A stretch of 64,000 nucleotides of DNA, taken from positions 2,580,149-2,644,148 of the forward strand of contig OY811975.1 in the NCBI GenBank assembly GCA_963681505.1. Direction: 5' to 3'. This DNA is from Eunapius fragilis (taxonomy: Eukaryota; Porifera; Demospongiae; Spongillida; Spongillidae). A program made the translations under genes and the position numbers. This document shows, piece after piece, positions 33,335 to 42,600 of the stretch; the stretch's first letter is position 1; each line of letters opens with the position of its first letter. The notes beneath the pieces were generated by a model. That model worked only from the letters and a program-made list of their open reading frames with translations. It had not been told where the DNA came from and searched no databases.

Positions 33335-36300
33335 CATTGAATGTCTTCAGGTAATAGTCCGAGAATGCTGTGTAACACTTCTCTATGTTTTGGGGACTTG
33401 CGTATCTGTCGTAAAACCTTCCAAGGATGTGTATGGCCCACTTCTTACACTTCCACCACTCCAACTGAGGTCTGTCCTCCTCCTCTACCTCATCCGCCTC
33501 TGGTGGGAGGGGCCTCTCCACCACCGTCTGGAGCACAATGATCCAGCTGGGAAGAGTGGTATCGTTGATGAGGTCCAATGGTAGGGTGTACTGGAGGGGG
33601 GAGAGGCGAGGTAGGTAGGGTGTACTGGAGGGGGAGAGGTGAGGTAGGTAGGGTGTACTGGAGGGGGAGAGGTGAGGTAGGTAGGGTGTACTGGAGGGGG
33701 AGAGGTGAGGTAGGTAGGGTGTACTGGAGGGGGAGAGGTGAGGTAGGTAGGGTGTACTGGAGGGGGAGAGGTGAGGTAGGTAGGGTGTAATGGAGGGGGG
33801 AGAGGTGAGGTAGGTAGGGTGTACTGGAGGGACTCTTAGAGGTGAGGTAGGTAGGGTGTACTGGAGGGGAGAGGTGAGGTAGGTAGGGTGTACTGGAGGG
33901 GGAGAGGTGAGGTAGGTAGGGTGTACTGGAGGGGAGGTGAGGTAGGTAGGGTGTACTGGAGGGGGAGAGGTGAGGTAGGTAGGGTGTACTGGCAGGGGAG
34001 AGGTGAGGTAGGTAGGGTGTACTGGAGGGGAGGTGAGGTAGGTAGGGTGTACTGGAGGGGGAGAGGTGAGGTAGGTAGGATGTACTGGAGAGGGGAGAGA
34101 TGAGGTAGGTAGGGTGTACTGGAGGGGGAGGGGAGAGGTGAGGTGTACTGGAGGGAGAGAGGTGAGGTAGGTAGGGTGTACTGGAGGGAGAGAGGTGAGG
34201 TAGGTAGGGTGTACTGGAGGGGGAGAGGTGAGGTAGGTAGGGTGTACTAGAGGGGGAGAGGTGAGGTAGGTGGGGTGTTCTGGAGAGGGGAGGTGAGGTA
34301 GGTAGGGTGTACTGGAGGGAGAGAGGTGAGGTAGGTAGGGTGTACTGGAGGGGGAGAGGTGAGGTAGGTGGGGTGTACTGGAGGGGAGAGGTGAGGTAGG
34401 TAGGGTGTACTGAAGGGGGAGAGGTGAGGTAGGTGGGGTGTACTGGAGGGGAGAGGTGAGGTAGGTAGGGTGTACTGGAGGGGGAGAGGTGAGGTAGGTA
34501 GGGTGTACTGGAGGGGGAGAGGTGAGGTAGGTAGGGTGTACTGGAGGGGGAGAGGTGAGGTAGGTAGGGTGTACTGGAGGGGGAGAGGTGAGGTAGGTAG
34601 GGTGTACTGAAGGGGGAGAGGTGAGGTAGGTAGGGTGTACTGGAGGGGGAGAGGTGAGGTAGGTAGGGTGTACTGGAGGGGGGAGAGGTGAGGTAGGTAG
34701 GGTGTACTGGAGGGGAGAGGTGAGGTAGGTAGGGTGTACTGAAAGGGCTCTTTAAACCAACTATTTGCATAGCTTATTATTGCAAGTGGCTTCTGGTAAT
34801 ATTGGGGAGGGGGGGGGGGGATTGCACAGGTCATTAGGCAAACGACTTAATTCATTTCTAAGGTATCTAAATAATGCTCACCTGCATAGTTGCATAGAAG
34901 ATCTTCAGTACATGGTGTTGGAAGGTAGCAGATACCAGGGAGTGGTTGCCAAGGACACCCATCATACGCTGGTACAGCAATGGCAGTATGGACTTCATTG
35001 CAGCTGTGTACTCTAAACGCTCCTCCTGTTTCTTGAACCTGAAAACAACGGTTAGTTAACCAATGAGTCATAATATTTACTTGCACAACCATGTTACCAA
35101 GGGTGATGTAAACAGTTATGTGGTCACAGACCTTTTTTAAATGCCTTAAGCGTAAAAACCATACTTTAGAAATCCATGTACATGTAAATGCAAATTGACA
35201 TGGGACCACTTCTTGCAATAGCTTGTACACCTCCATAACACATCATCCCCAGGCCTCAATCAAAGCAGCACGTGCATGTAGTACACATTCAGGTGTTCTC
35301 ATGATTTGTGGGTGGCAGGAGGGGTTACAAGAAACAAGACATGGTAAAAAATTCAATGTCTTGTCAAAAAATCAATTGATTGAAATGTATCCATTATAAT
35401 TAAAAACTGGAGGCATGTAATAAAAAGTGTGGAACTCCCCTGAAGTACATACCACTTCATTGTGGGAGAGGCTGTGACCATCCCATGTCCTATGCAATAT
35501 CTAACCCCAAACCCCTCCCCTACCCCCAATCCCTTAAGGAGCTTAGTCCATTCAAAACACCAAGCAGATGCACATCATTCAATACTCTTACTTGTACTTT
35601 TTGGAGAGCTGATAGAGAGCCTGCAAGCTACCAAGCCATGTTGCCTCGTTGCTTGAAGACAGGTACGTGTGAACAGTCGTGACAATACCAGTCCATTTTG
35701 TGGGGAAGTCATGCTTTAGGATCTGCTCCAGACACACACACAGCTGACGACTGGAGGGATTTAAAAATATAAAATAATATGTAAGGACCCTGATGTTCCA
35801 GCCGTAAATTAAATATCAACTGTTTAGACAAATTAACCTTTGAAGACTCACAACATGTCACCCACAAGCCTCATACACACCACCCACAAGCCCATAGGCC
35901 TCAGTACCACATGGCTAGCCCCTGTCTTTGAAGCCTTCTCACCTGATGATTGGAGGAGTCTGTATGATGGCATTTACTATGTGATCTCTGACAATTGACT
36001 TTGGGTGCTCCGGTATGGTGTAGAAATTTTCATCAGTGTCAGCGGGATCCTTTTCCCTCCAGTACTTGAATACACAGTTCTTCATGTAGACAGCACCTTT
36101 AGAATACAAAAGTATCCACATATAAAACACACACACACACTTGATCAGGCACAGCATCTATCATAACTGTCGCACAAAAGAAGGTACCAAAATGTTTTCT
36201 ACTTCAGCTGTGACTGGTTGTGTGCCTAACAAAGATGATGATATTCTGCATAGAACTCTAACCAAGTGCACGTGTTGACCAAAAGATCAACCAAGTTTGG

Positions 36301-36508
36301 ATCAACATGGATTGATAATGTGAGTATTGAGTTTCCAGCATGTTTGGCCAATTTTAATTCCCTAAAAATATATATCTAATTGCATCTTTCCTACCATCAA
36401 TTCAAATTAGCACACACACATAAACATAAACGCACATGCACGCACACACACACATGCATACACGCACACGCATGCACCCACACATACACATCCATACACA
36501 CACACACA

Positions 36509-36542
<34 letters not shown>

Positions 36543-37139
36543 ACACATACACACACAAGCAACCCCAAACATACTATTTCCCTAAAGAGATTAGATTAAG
36601 TAGAACAAATTAATTATAATGGAACAAGGACTTGGGTCAACTTATTGAGGAAGTGGTGTAATGGACAAGTATGCAACCAATGTGGGGGAACAAGAAAGGG
36701 TCGGGAACGAGAGCGAGGGGGTGGGGTGATGAGCGTATGTGAATGGACTAAGAACGAGCCTTACCAGCCTGGCGTGAGGCCACGGGGACTGCTTCGTCCA
36801 TAACTATCTGCAGCAGGCATGGCGTGAAATCCGGCAACCGGTTCACCTACAAAAGCACATACCAATTACAAACCATGATGGCCATCTCCAGCTCAAAAAG
36901 CCTCCCTCGCACACAAATTCGCATAGTGGCTGGAAAGGCACGTGACGTGCATCTCTCATTCGTTGCTCGACCATCCACCAGTTAAAAACCATCAATAGGT
37001 TAATGAGGACCGCGCGGGACTATTACTTCATTGACGATTCGCAAAGACGGCTTACCTCTTCTAGCAAAGCTTCTGCCTGTTCCCTCAAGGTAGGAACCAA
37101 TGTGTTCTCTAGCGCTTGAATAAGCGTATGAACATCCAT
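17941..37139 (-). CDS. IPO7: Importin-7/8 family nuclear transport receptor (26 exons)
   Basis: I reconstructed 26 exons with GT-AG junctions and matching phases throughout, totalling 3120 nt (1039 residues plus stop). This nearly equals human IPO7, which is about 1038. The start is [20 protein letters not shown] and the end is [14 protein letters not shown]...FLS. Family landmarks occur in order: [102 protein letters not shown] and an acidic loop ([15 protein letters not shown]). The product is a HEAT-repeat karyopherin-beta that binds RanGTP, importing ribosomal proteins and other cargo into the nucleus. Single-copy housekeeping gene; IPO8 is a vertebrate paralogue, so 'IPO7/8' is the exact claim. 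Introns carry several MITEs and minisatellites. Confidence 0.95.
18092..18443. mobile_element. TTAA MITE family A, copy 4 (inverted, internally deleted)
   Basis: Reverse-orientation copy in IPO7 intron 25. It reads AACCTACATGTAGGCGTTGC at its left and TTTGTTCGATCCATCATTAA at its right. The central part is shorter than in the 569-bp copies: sequence passes from GCCAAATACATACG directly to TTGCAATAGAATGCC. At 18070-18138 a 69-bp hairpin duplicates the left end in inverted form (ATTTGCAACGCCTACAGG...CATGTAGGCGTTGCAAAT). Confidence 0.7.
18455..18510. repeat. TTATTTAAGGAT hairpin repeat, IPO7 intron 25
   Basis: CTTTATTTAAGGATGTCATTATCCTTAAATAAGGAT forms an almost perfect hairpin. Related hairpins occur at 19598-19640 (ATCCTTATTTAAGGATGGCC then ATCCTTAAATAAGGAT) and 20432-20475, and a half-site at 18655-18670. 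Likely ends of a small MITE family confined, in this window, to IPO7 introns. Confidence 0.55.
22540..22690. repeat. C-rich tandem repeat in IPO7 intron 20
   Basis: Repeats of CCCTTGTGCCACAA(A/G)CATGTTC and a longer unit containing CACGTTCCTCTTTCACCTCAG, about 4 to 5 copies in all. Frames crossing it are repeat-derived and not considered coding. Confidence 0.6.
24266..24421. mobile_element. Short inverted-repeat element in IPO7 intron 20
   Basis: Left end TTTGGAGCCTGGCCCAAAAT and right end ATTTTGGGCCATGCTCCAAA are inverted repeats about 22 bp long around a roughly 110-bp interior. Non-coding. Confidence 0.5.
25065..26130. mobile_element. Foldback element of about 1.05 kb in IPO7 intron 18
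   Basis: Arms 25065-25290 and 25915-26130 are inverted repeats with some divergence: TATGCTGCCCTGAATAATTA and AATTTGCAACTTTGCAGGCT on the left recur as reverse complements at about 25950-26010. The end motif (TTGATCCTGATGCA / TGCATCATGATCTGAAGATG) also appears at about 32960-33030, so this belongs to a dispersed family. No transposase frame is seen between the arms. Confidence 0.6.
26238..31256 (-). CDS. IPO7: IPO7 exons 7-18 (central HEAT repeats)
   Basis: Exon coordinates: 7: 31154-31256; 8: 30333-30478; 9: 29726-29925; 10: 29537-29626; 11: 29164-29238; 12: 28845-28977; 13: 28560-28678; 14: 28287-28415; 15: 27259-27325; 16: 26773-26898; 17: 26616-26713; 18: 26238-26330. All phases chain without error. 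Recognisable segments include [64 protein letters not shown], and [17 protein letters not shown]. Exon 14 ends CGAG|GTGTGTGT, where its donor is part of a microsatellite. Introns within this block contain three copies of a 105-bp repeat. Confidence 0.92.
26405..26509. repeat. 105-bp dispersed repeat, copy 1 of 3
   Basis: Sequence from CCCTCAGTGAGTTAGATGAC to ATTACATCATCATCAGGGA. Near-identical copies lie at 29358-29463 and 30072-30175, all in IPO7 introns and in the same orientation. Internally CTCTCCTGTG and CACAGGAGAG form a stem around a 25-nt loop. No A/B-box is evident, so I do not call it a tRNA-derived SINE. Confidence 0.75.
27222..28498. repeat. Microsatellites in IPO7 introns 13-15
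   Basis: (GT)n at 27222-27253, (AC)n at 28250-28286 adjoining the exon 14 donor, and (GA)n at 28437-28498. Other simple repeats in the window: (CA)n 33225-33330, 36411-36558; (TG)n 38322-38395, 62025-62049; (AC)n 62761-62784; (TG)n/(CG)n 63084-63152. Confidence 0.9.
29358..29463. repeat. 105-bp dispersed repeat, copy 2 of 3
   Basis: Same sequence as 26405-26509 and 30072-30175, located in IPO7 intron 10. Confidence 0.75.
30072..30175. repeat. 105-bp dispersed repeat, copy 3 of 3
   Basis: Same sequence as 26405-26509 and 29358-29463, located in IPO7 intron 8. Confidence 0.75.
30689..30906. mobile_element. MITE family B, copy 3 (best preserved)
   Basis: Terminal inverted repeat GGGGTCGAGGCAGTGAAAAG at the left and CTTTTCGCTGCCATGACCCC at the right; 218 bp. 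Located in IPO7 intron 7. Copies at 5801-5976 and 8461-8687 are more diverged. Confidence 0.65.
31808..32149. repeat. 171-bp tandem duplication
   Basis: Two consecutive, apparently identical 171-bp units (31808-31978 and 31979-32149) starting ACAGTTACACTAGAGGTTGG. Each includes the palindrome CCTTAAGG next to CCCTAACC. In IPO7 intron 6; no coding potential. Confidence 0.85.
32344..32487. repeat. 35-bp tandem repeat, about 4 copies
   Basis: Unit AACAGACCTGTGCCATGTCA + AATATGCCTGAGCAC with period 35 (starts of ACCTGTG at 32349, 32384, 32419, 32454). In IPO7 intron 6. Confidence 0.85.
32813..32940. repeat. Inverted repeat hairpin in IPO7 intron 6
   Basis: GTCGACTTCCTGCCGATTTA at 32813 pairs with TAAATCGGCAGGAAGTTGAC ending at 32940; the arms are about 40 bp with one gap. 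Followed by the GCATCAGGATCTGAAGATG end motif shared with 25065-26130. Confidence 0.65.
33335..37139 (-). CDS. IPO7: IPO7 exons 1-6 (importin-beta N-terminal region)
   Basis: Exon coordinates (minus strand, 5' to 3'): 1: 37056-37139; 2: 36765-36846; 3: 35943-36096; 4: 35592-35750; 5: 34882-35038; 6: 33335-33590. Exon 1 carries the ATG at 37139, in the favourable position just downstream of an NRF-1-like promoter site. Exons 1-3 encode the importin-beta N-terminal (Ran-binding) domain ([37 protein letters not shown]). Exon 6 ([16 protein letters not shown]...[15 protein letters not shown]) begins at the very edge of the 33-bp minisatellite and ends at a donor that runs straight into a (GT)n tract. 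Confidence 0.93.
33591..34745. repeat. 33-bp minisatellite that copies the IPO7 exon 6 splice acceptor
   Basis: About 34 units of a mostly 33-bp repeat (plus strand GTAGGGTGTACTGGAGGGGG + AGAGGTGAGGTAG). Read on the gene strand, every unit is a pyrimidine tract followed by CTCCAG|TACACCCTAC. This is exactly the 3' splice site and first bases of IPO7 exon 6, whose real acceptor is the last unit (33590/33591). Some units are 34 bp or contain indels. Long minus-strand frames reading [10 protein letters not shown] or [11 protein letters not shown] are repeat translation, not a gene. Confidence 0.92.
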
Positions 37140-37586
37140 TTTGCGCTTTCTTCAGACCACGCGTATTATTAGCTGCGCATGCGCACATGCAGTGGTCGTT
37201 AGATACCGTATATATATTCCACGATAAGGTCGCGAACGAGTGAGTACATGAAGCCAGGGGTAGTCTCGTACCCAGACCCTCAATCCGTGGAAAGATCTCG
37301 GGCAAGTTGGTCAAGATCTTGGGCAGGAATCTTGTCCAAGAACTTTTGCTGAGATCGATGGCCACAAGCACACACGCCAGCCAACCCACGAAGCCTGCCG
37401 TCACGACAACCTTGAGGGACAGGTCCTGTGGTAGGTGTGGTAGTACCTCATGCCCTCTTTGCACAGAGCTATCAGTATGAGCCATTTGAGCCTGCGGGAC
37501 AGGTCCACGGTCCTCTGGACATGGTGGGCGTTTATTAGAGTATCAATCTCGCGCGGCCATCCTCTTTGAAAGCTCGGCGGGCAACA
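37140..37586. other. IPO7 5' flank, no gene seen
   Basis: Holds the NRF-1-like site and a copy of the motif TAGTCTCGTACCCAGACC (37262-37279). The same motif forms the ends of the foldback at 40025-40158. Open frames here have no recognisable domain. Confidence 0.5.
37174..37185. promoter_or_regulatory. NRF-1-like palindrome in the IPO7 promoter
   Basis: TGCGCATGCGCA, a perfect 12-bp palindrome matching the NRF-1 consensus (YGCGCATGCGCR), about 35 bp upstream of the IPO7 ATG. NRF-1 sites close to the start are common in animal housekeeping genes. Binding here is inferred from sequence only. Confidence 0.6.
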
Positions 37587-39518
37587 CATAGGCGGCGGAA
37601 CCGGGGGGGCTGGGGGGCTTTAGCCCCCCCACTTTTGCCATTGGGGGGGCGGAAGCATCATTCCGCCCCCCCAGATTTTTAGGTTGACTGGAAAACTCGT
37701 GACTGCAACAAATTTAAATTGCATATCGGCAGGGTATTTTAATTTACAGCGTTTGATTCTAATTAACGGTATAATCCGGCGATTGGCACGCTTCTTTGAA
37801 TCTTGACATTGTTCTTACTTCACAACCACCCGTTCTCAGCAGCACTGCAGTGCTTGATCGTCTTAGTCATCTAGCTAATTCTTTTTCTCAACTGAGCACT
37901 GTAAGCATAATCGTTGCTTGTATGCTAGTACATATTGGCGCTGTAGAATTTGTAACAATAAAATTAATGATGTCTCTAGTCTGGGCATCGATCTGCTGTA
38001 CAGTGATACGAAGTTTCCCTGCAACGGTGTACAGTTAGCAGACTGCAAAGTGGCTACTACTTCTTCAGAGTTCTGCTGAATTACTCCTGAAGAGAGTGAC
38101 AGAGATGAAACGTCAGCAAAGTATCAGCTCATTCTTTTTTAAGCAGAGTTGTACAGGTATTCACATCTGATCGATATCATGACATACCTTTAGAAATGCC
38201 TTTACTATGCTGTCATGTTTCTAGGCATTCACAGCCAGTGTGCAGATGATTCATCTTCATCCACTCCCAGTTGTAAAAAAGGTATAAAATTGCCATTTCA
38301 AAAATGTATTATGCAGGTATTGTGTGTGTGTGTGCATGTGTGTGTGCATGTGTGTGCGTGTGCATGTGCATGTGTGCATGTGTGTCTGTGTGTGTATACA
38401 AAGGCATTGACCAAGACAGTGATACTGATAACATGGTGCAACATGATCAGGACCAACAAGGTGTGTTATTAGCATTACCTTAATGCACACCCAATCTTCA
38501 ACATAGCACAGGCTCCTCACATGAACGTAATACTTGTGAAACAGTAAGTGATTTATGTAGAAGCGCAAGATCAACCTCTCCACCTTCCCCATCAATATTA
38601 ATGGTATCAATCAATAATGATGATATAACAAGGTATAGAGGTTAAATGTTGACTGTATGCATGCAATGTAAGATGGTTGCTGTTCTCTTTGCTGCATTAG
38701 CTCTATTGATGATAGTAGCACAGATGTCTCAAAATGTGTCGGTTTCAGATTATGTCATCTTGTATTTGCAATAACAGAAGTAGTATCATTGTTTCTTCAA
38801 AGCAAAATATCATGTTGCAAGATGCTGTAGGACAACTGAATGTGGCACGTACTTGGTTCATTACAAATTGACAGTGAACTGCTAAAATTTTATGAAAGAG
38901 ATCTCGATCCTTCTAAATTACAAAGGCAGTTAAATACATGTATGCTTCCCGATTTAATAAAGGAACTTAAATCTACGCCCTCATTCATGCACCTTAAAAA
39001 TATTAGTAGTGTCTCAATGATTGCTGAAATACTATCGTCTTCACCTTTAACATTGGGTGTATTTTCAGAAGTGGTAAGTTAGTTTAAATATTTATGATAA
39101 TTCCGATAACAATTGCTACTGCAGAAAGATCTTTTTTGTCATTAAGAAGGTTGAAATTCTACTTGAGATCAACAATGACTCAATGTAGACTGAATAACAT
39201 TCTCTTACTCCATTGTCATGAAGAGATGACTGATGCAATTGATTTGACTGCTATAGCCCAAGACTTCATTGCAGCTAATGAGAGGAGAAAGACATATTTT
39301 GGAGAATTTTCGTAATACATACGCATGTACATGTTAAAAATGAAATTTATATTTTGCAAGCGAGGGTACTTGCACAGTCATTTACATGTACATGTACATT
39401 GGAAAGAAAGCGAGAGAGCGTGCGGGTTAGATCGCCGAAAGGCAATAATTAAAGACCCCACCTCCGATTTACGCTACAATTCCGCCCCCCCAGGTTTATT
39501 CACCTTCCGCCGCCTATG
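37587..39518 (+). mobile_element. hAT-superfamily DNA transposon, internally reduced
   Basis: Inverted ends CATAGGCGGCGGAA (37587-37600) and TTCCGCCGCCTATG (39505-39518), followed inward by G-rich and C-rich tracts. The 3' part encodes a hAT C-terminal dimerisation segment. At 1.9 kb it is shorter than autonomous hAT elements, and most of the catalytic region is missing or unrecognisable. I could not find a clear 8-bp target duplication (flanks GGGCAACA and TCCCGTCA), perhaps because the right border coincides with a duplicated segment. Confidence 0.7.
38840..39315 (+). pseudogene. hAT transposase C-terminal fragment
   Basis: Two adjacent frames: about 38840-39082 (DSELLKFYERDLDPSKLQRQ, LPDLIKELKSTPSFMHLKNI), then 39094-39315 with the hAT dimerisation signature (ITIATAERSFLSLRRLKFYL, RSTMTQCRLNNILLLHCHEE, FIAANERRKTYFGEF). 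The frames may be joined by a short intron (GTAAGT at 39076) or broken. No BED zinc finger or complete catalytic core upstream. Confidence 0.75.
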
Positions 39519-39727
39519 TCCCGTCAAGAACACAGAGGCCCTTAATTCTTTCGCTAAATAGAGCGCACGTTAGTTAATTAATTGCCAGATCATATAGGCG
39601 TTCAACATACCCCTGAAGATAACATGTGGACTCAAGCAATATTGGTAAATTGGCGTTCTTAACAAACGTACACTAACAGGTGAGGACTCAGTGACTCTGA
39701 CAGACAGTCAGCCCCGGATCCAGCATA
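39519..39727. repeat. Duplicate of the NLR 5' flank (partner 45867-46076)
   Basis: About 209 bp almost identical, in direct orientation, to 45867-46076 (start TCCCGTCAAGAACACAGAGG, end CCCCGGATCCAGCATA). The only difference noted is one extra A in the second copy. It is bordered on the left by the hAT end and on the right continues into the C-rich MITE. Confidence 0.9.
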
Positions 39728-40325
39728 GGCTCGGGGGGGGGGGGGGGGCGGCCGCCCCCCCCCCCCCATTCATATGAAATGCCGCCCTCTGGGTCCAATT
39801 GCCGCCCTCCCCCCCCCCCCCCCGCTCCACTCCCCACGCACTATCACGCACGCGCGCACAAACGACGATATAAATCATCGTACGGCAAGCAGCCCCCCCC
39901 CCCCCCCCCCCTCCCCACTTTTCGTATCGGACCTGAAGCAGACAGCACCCCCCTCTCCCACCCCGCTTTTTGCATCGGGCGTGAAGCGGACAGCACCCCC
40001 CCCCCCCCCCCCCCCCCCCCGCTTTAGTCTCGTACCCAGACCGTCTATGACGTAAGCGATTATCGCTGTAAACAGTATAATCACTACGTCTATACGTAGT
40101 GATTATACTGTTTACAGCAATAATCGCTTACGTCATAGACGGTCTGGGTACGAGACTACCCCCGCTTTTCGTATCGGGCCTAAAACGGACAGCACCCCCC
40201 CCCCCCCGCTTTTCGTATCCGCCCCTGGCTTCGCATGCATTCAATGTCGATGTGCCGCCCCTCCCGTAAAACCGCCCCCCCCCCCCCCCCCCCCCCCCCT
40301 TAGCCAAATCCTGGATCCGGGGCTG
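39709..40325. mobile_element. C-rich MITE with 15-bp inverted ends
   Basis: Perfect inverted ends CAGCCCCGGATCCAG (39709-39723) and CTGGATCCGGGGCTG (40311-40325). The interior is long C-runs separated by repeats of CGCTTTTCGTATCGG and GAAGCGGACAGCACCC. The CAG...GGATCCAG ends suggest a hAT-derived non-autonomous element. Related degenerate sequence appears at about 58975-59160 and 62130-62400. Confidence 0.7.
40025..40158. mobile_element. Foldback MITE nested in the C-rich MITE
   Basis: 134-bp near-perfect palindrome: TAGTCTCGTACCCAGACCGT ... ACGGTCTGGGTACGAGACTA, centred on CACTACGTCTATACGTAGTG. Arms differ by about one base. It splits a CCCCGCTTT tract. The end motif also occurs alone at 37262. 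Confidence 0.85.
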
Positions 40326-42600
40326 GGTCACAGACTAATGCCAACCTTCACGCTTTCGGCATGAGATCGAGACTCAACGACAATCAATTGGTTACTTAAC
40401 CTTAACGCAGTTATATAACCCCATGCAATAACCTGGCATTATGGGTCCCTCCCTATTAATACTGACTGTCACAGTTCATCACAGTGGCATCCTTCCACCG
40501 TAACCTCATTATGTGTGTGGCAGTGCACACATGTTTGTGTGGTCTGTGTAATCTGCTGTACAACACATATATAACGCACCGTTTGAATAGGCTAAAAAGA
40601 GCGGGCATAATGCATGCACTTATGGAAATGCATGCCAATCAACACCCAATTAGACGTTCAAATTAATTACTCGCTTGTCATTCACGGCTGTTTGCGGCCC
40701 ATTCAATGTTGGACAATAAGACCTACGCCCCGAAATATTGAAACGATGACATCATGCATCATGACCTAACCAAGCACTTTGTATTTTCGAGCTATATAAG
40801 GACTGTACTTGTTGCACCGACATGTAACAGCCATTTTAGTACAGACATACCATTTATCTATCCATCATATAAATTTTGTGCCACAACTTTGTAGTGCCCG
40901 CTATTTATAGCGCTCACAAGCCAAGTACCTCAATCGGATATCCTCCACAAAGAACTGAACAGTGGACCACTGCCAATTTTCCTAGGAAAAAGCTAAGCGT
41001 GATTATGTAGCGGAGGGTTAAGACTACCTAGATGGCGTATAGACTAAGTGCGGCCGGCTGAAATGGTGGCCCTACAGATCATCAAATATCGCTGATTTTA
41101 CAAGAGTTTTTAATGCCGTGTCAAGCATAACGATAGGTATAGTCCTGAAAGTTCAATCTTCGTTGATTGTGGTATTGCTGCCACATCTTATGACACGATG
41201 TTGATAAGGTGCTCCATCACATACTGCATTGTAGTTCTGCAACTGCATCTCTTATACAAAAGCATATGCTATTCTGTGCAATGATGCATGGTATGCATAG
41301 GTGGATTTGACTCCTTAATTGTTCTGCAAGCCAGAAGAAGACTGACAGAATCCTGCCACTATTCCACAAACCTAGTGCATGTGATGAAGATGATGTTAAC
41401 TAGGTCAATGGCATTAAGAGCTAAAGGTTATAAAGTCATGTAGCATTTATACTGGCATTCAATGCTCAGCTGATGTTGTTAAGGCAGTAAGATTCAATGC
41501 TGTTGAATCAGATGTATAATTCGATAACTAACGTTTACAACGAGTGCATAAACTTTATTGATGTTTCAGGATGTCAGGTGTGAAACCTGGTAGGTCGTTG
41601 ACAACTTTAATGATGGAAATGCATGGTGTTTTGATACTCCAATGCTTTGGGGTACATAGTGCCTGATTCAGTGCCTGATAAAGATCAAGTAGAAACCTTT
41701 ATACTTGCAATGTATAGTATACAATGACATTATTGTGCCTCTCCACCCTTGCATCAGTCCAAGCTTGATCCATACCATACGTCATTGGGGATTTAGTTGT
41801 CATGCAAGATGAACCTGTAAACTATGTACAGCGAGTTGATTTATAAATATCATCTTATTTAAGCTGTCCATGCACCCAGCAGCTTTTCCATCAATGTGAA
41901 ACATATAAAGGTGTCTTCTTTCTGCCAGAGAAATGGCAGTAAAAATGGTGAGCTATCTGATCTCAACCCCCTTTGAGATCCTAGCCTCTGACCTCTCCCT
42001 GGAGATATAGTTTTGTAGTAGAAGCCTTATGTGCCATTTACATGCATGTATGTATAAGTAAGAGCAAAGTTGTTTTAGATTTTTTTTTGTAGTTGATTTT
42101 TATGGGTGTTGCGCAGCTAATGCCAAGTGATTGCTAGGCCAGCTGTGGTTTTCTTGTTAAGCACTCCAATGAATGCTTCCTATTTTGATCACTGATCACT
42201 TAATCGATTTTAATTCTCAGGTAATTAGTCCCGAAGTTATGCACAAGGATCACTCTGGAGACCTTGATTACAGTGTTGTCATGCTGACTGATGTGTTTGC
42301 TAAGGCTTGTGGATATTCCCTCACAGACATGCATGTAAGGAAGAGTCACGCTATTCTTTGACTAGGTTTGTGCCATTGTCGATAATGCAAAACATCTAGG
42401 GTCTCAGATGCCATACACATATCAGAACATCTGTAACTGATTCAAGCCTTGATGTCCCTGGAACATTCATTCTGCTACAATGTTTAATACCAAGCTAGGT
42501 ATTTAGGGGGTAATTGTGCTGTGTCATAACAATAAGGGATGTATTATACAACTGCAAATACATTTGCTTGATGCAGCTCCAGAGGCTGCTTACCTATCTA
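40326..42600. other. Unassigned interval with dispersed repeat 40580-40935
   Basis: Contains the second copy of the 7540-7920 repeat (TTTTCGAGCTATATAAGGAC, TTGCACCGACATGTAAC, AAATTTTGTGCCACAAC). From about 41000 onward the sequence may be decayed 5' parts of the LINE below, but I see no domain that proves it. Confidence 0.35.

Noticed and set aside
33215..33340. Cys-Val repeat frames over (CA)n/(TG)n tracts (also 36410-36560, 38320-38400, 62016-62050, 63080-63140)
   Set aside because: Microsatellite translation; no gene.
33490..34834. Long minus-strand frames of 195 and 426 codons rich in [21 protein letters not shown]
   Set aside because: Pure translation of the 33-bp minisatellite (period divisible by three keeps the frame open). 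It lies within IPO7 intron 5, upstream of exon 6 on the gene strand; no domain.
39774..40331. Proline- or glycine-rich frames in the C-run region
   Set aside because: Translation of homopolymer C within a MITE; frames depend on uncertain run lengths.
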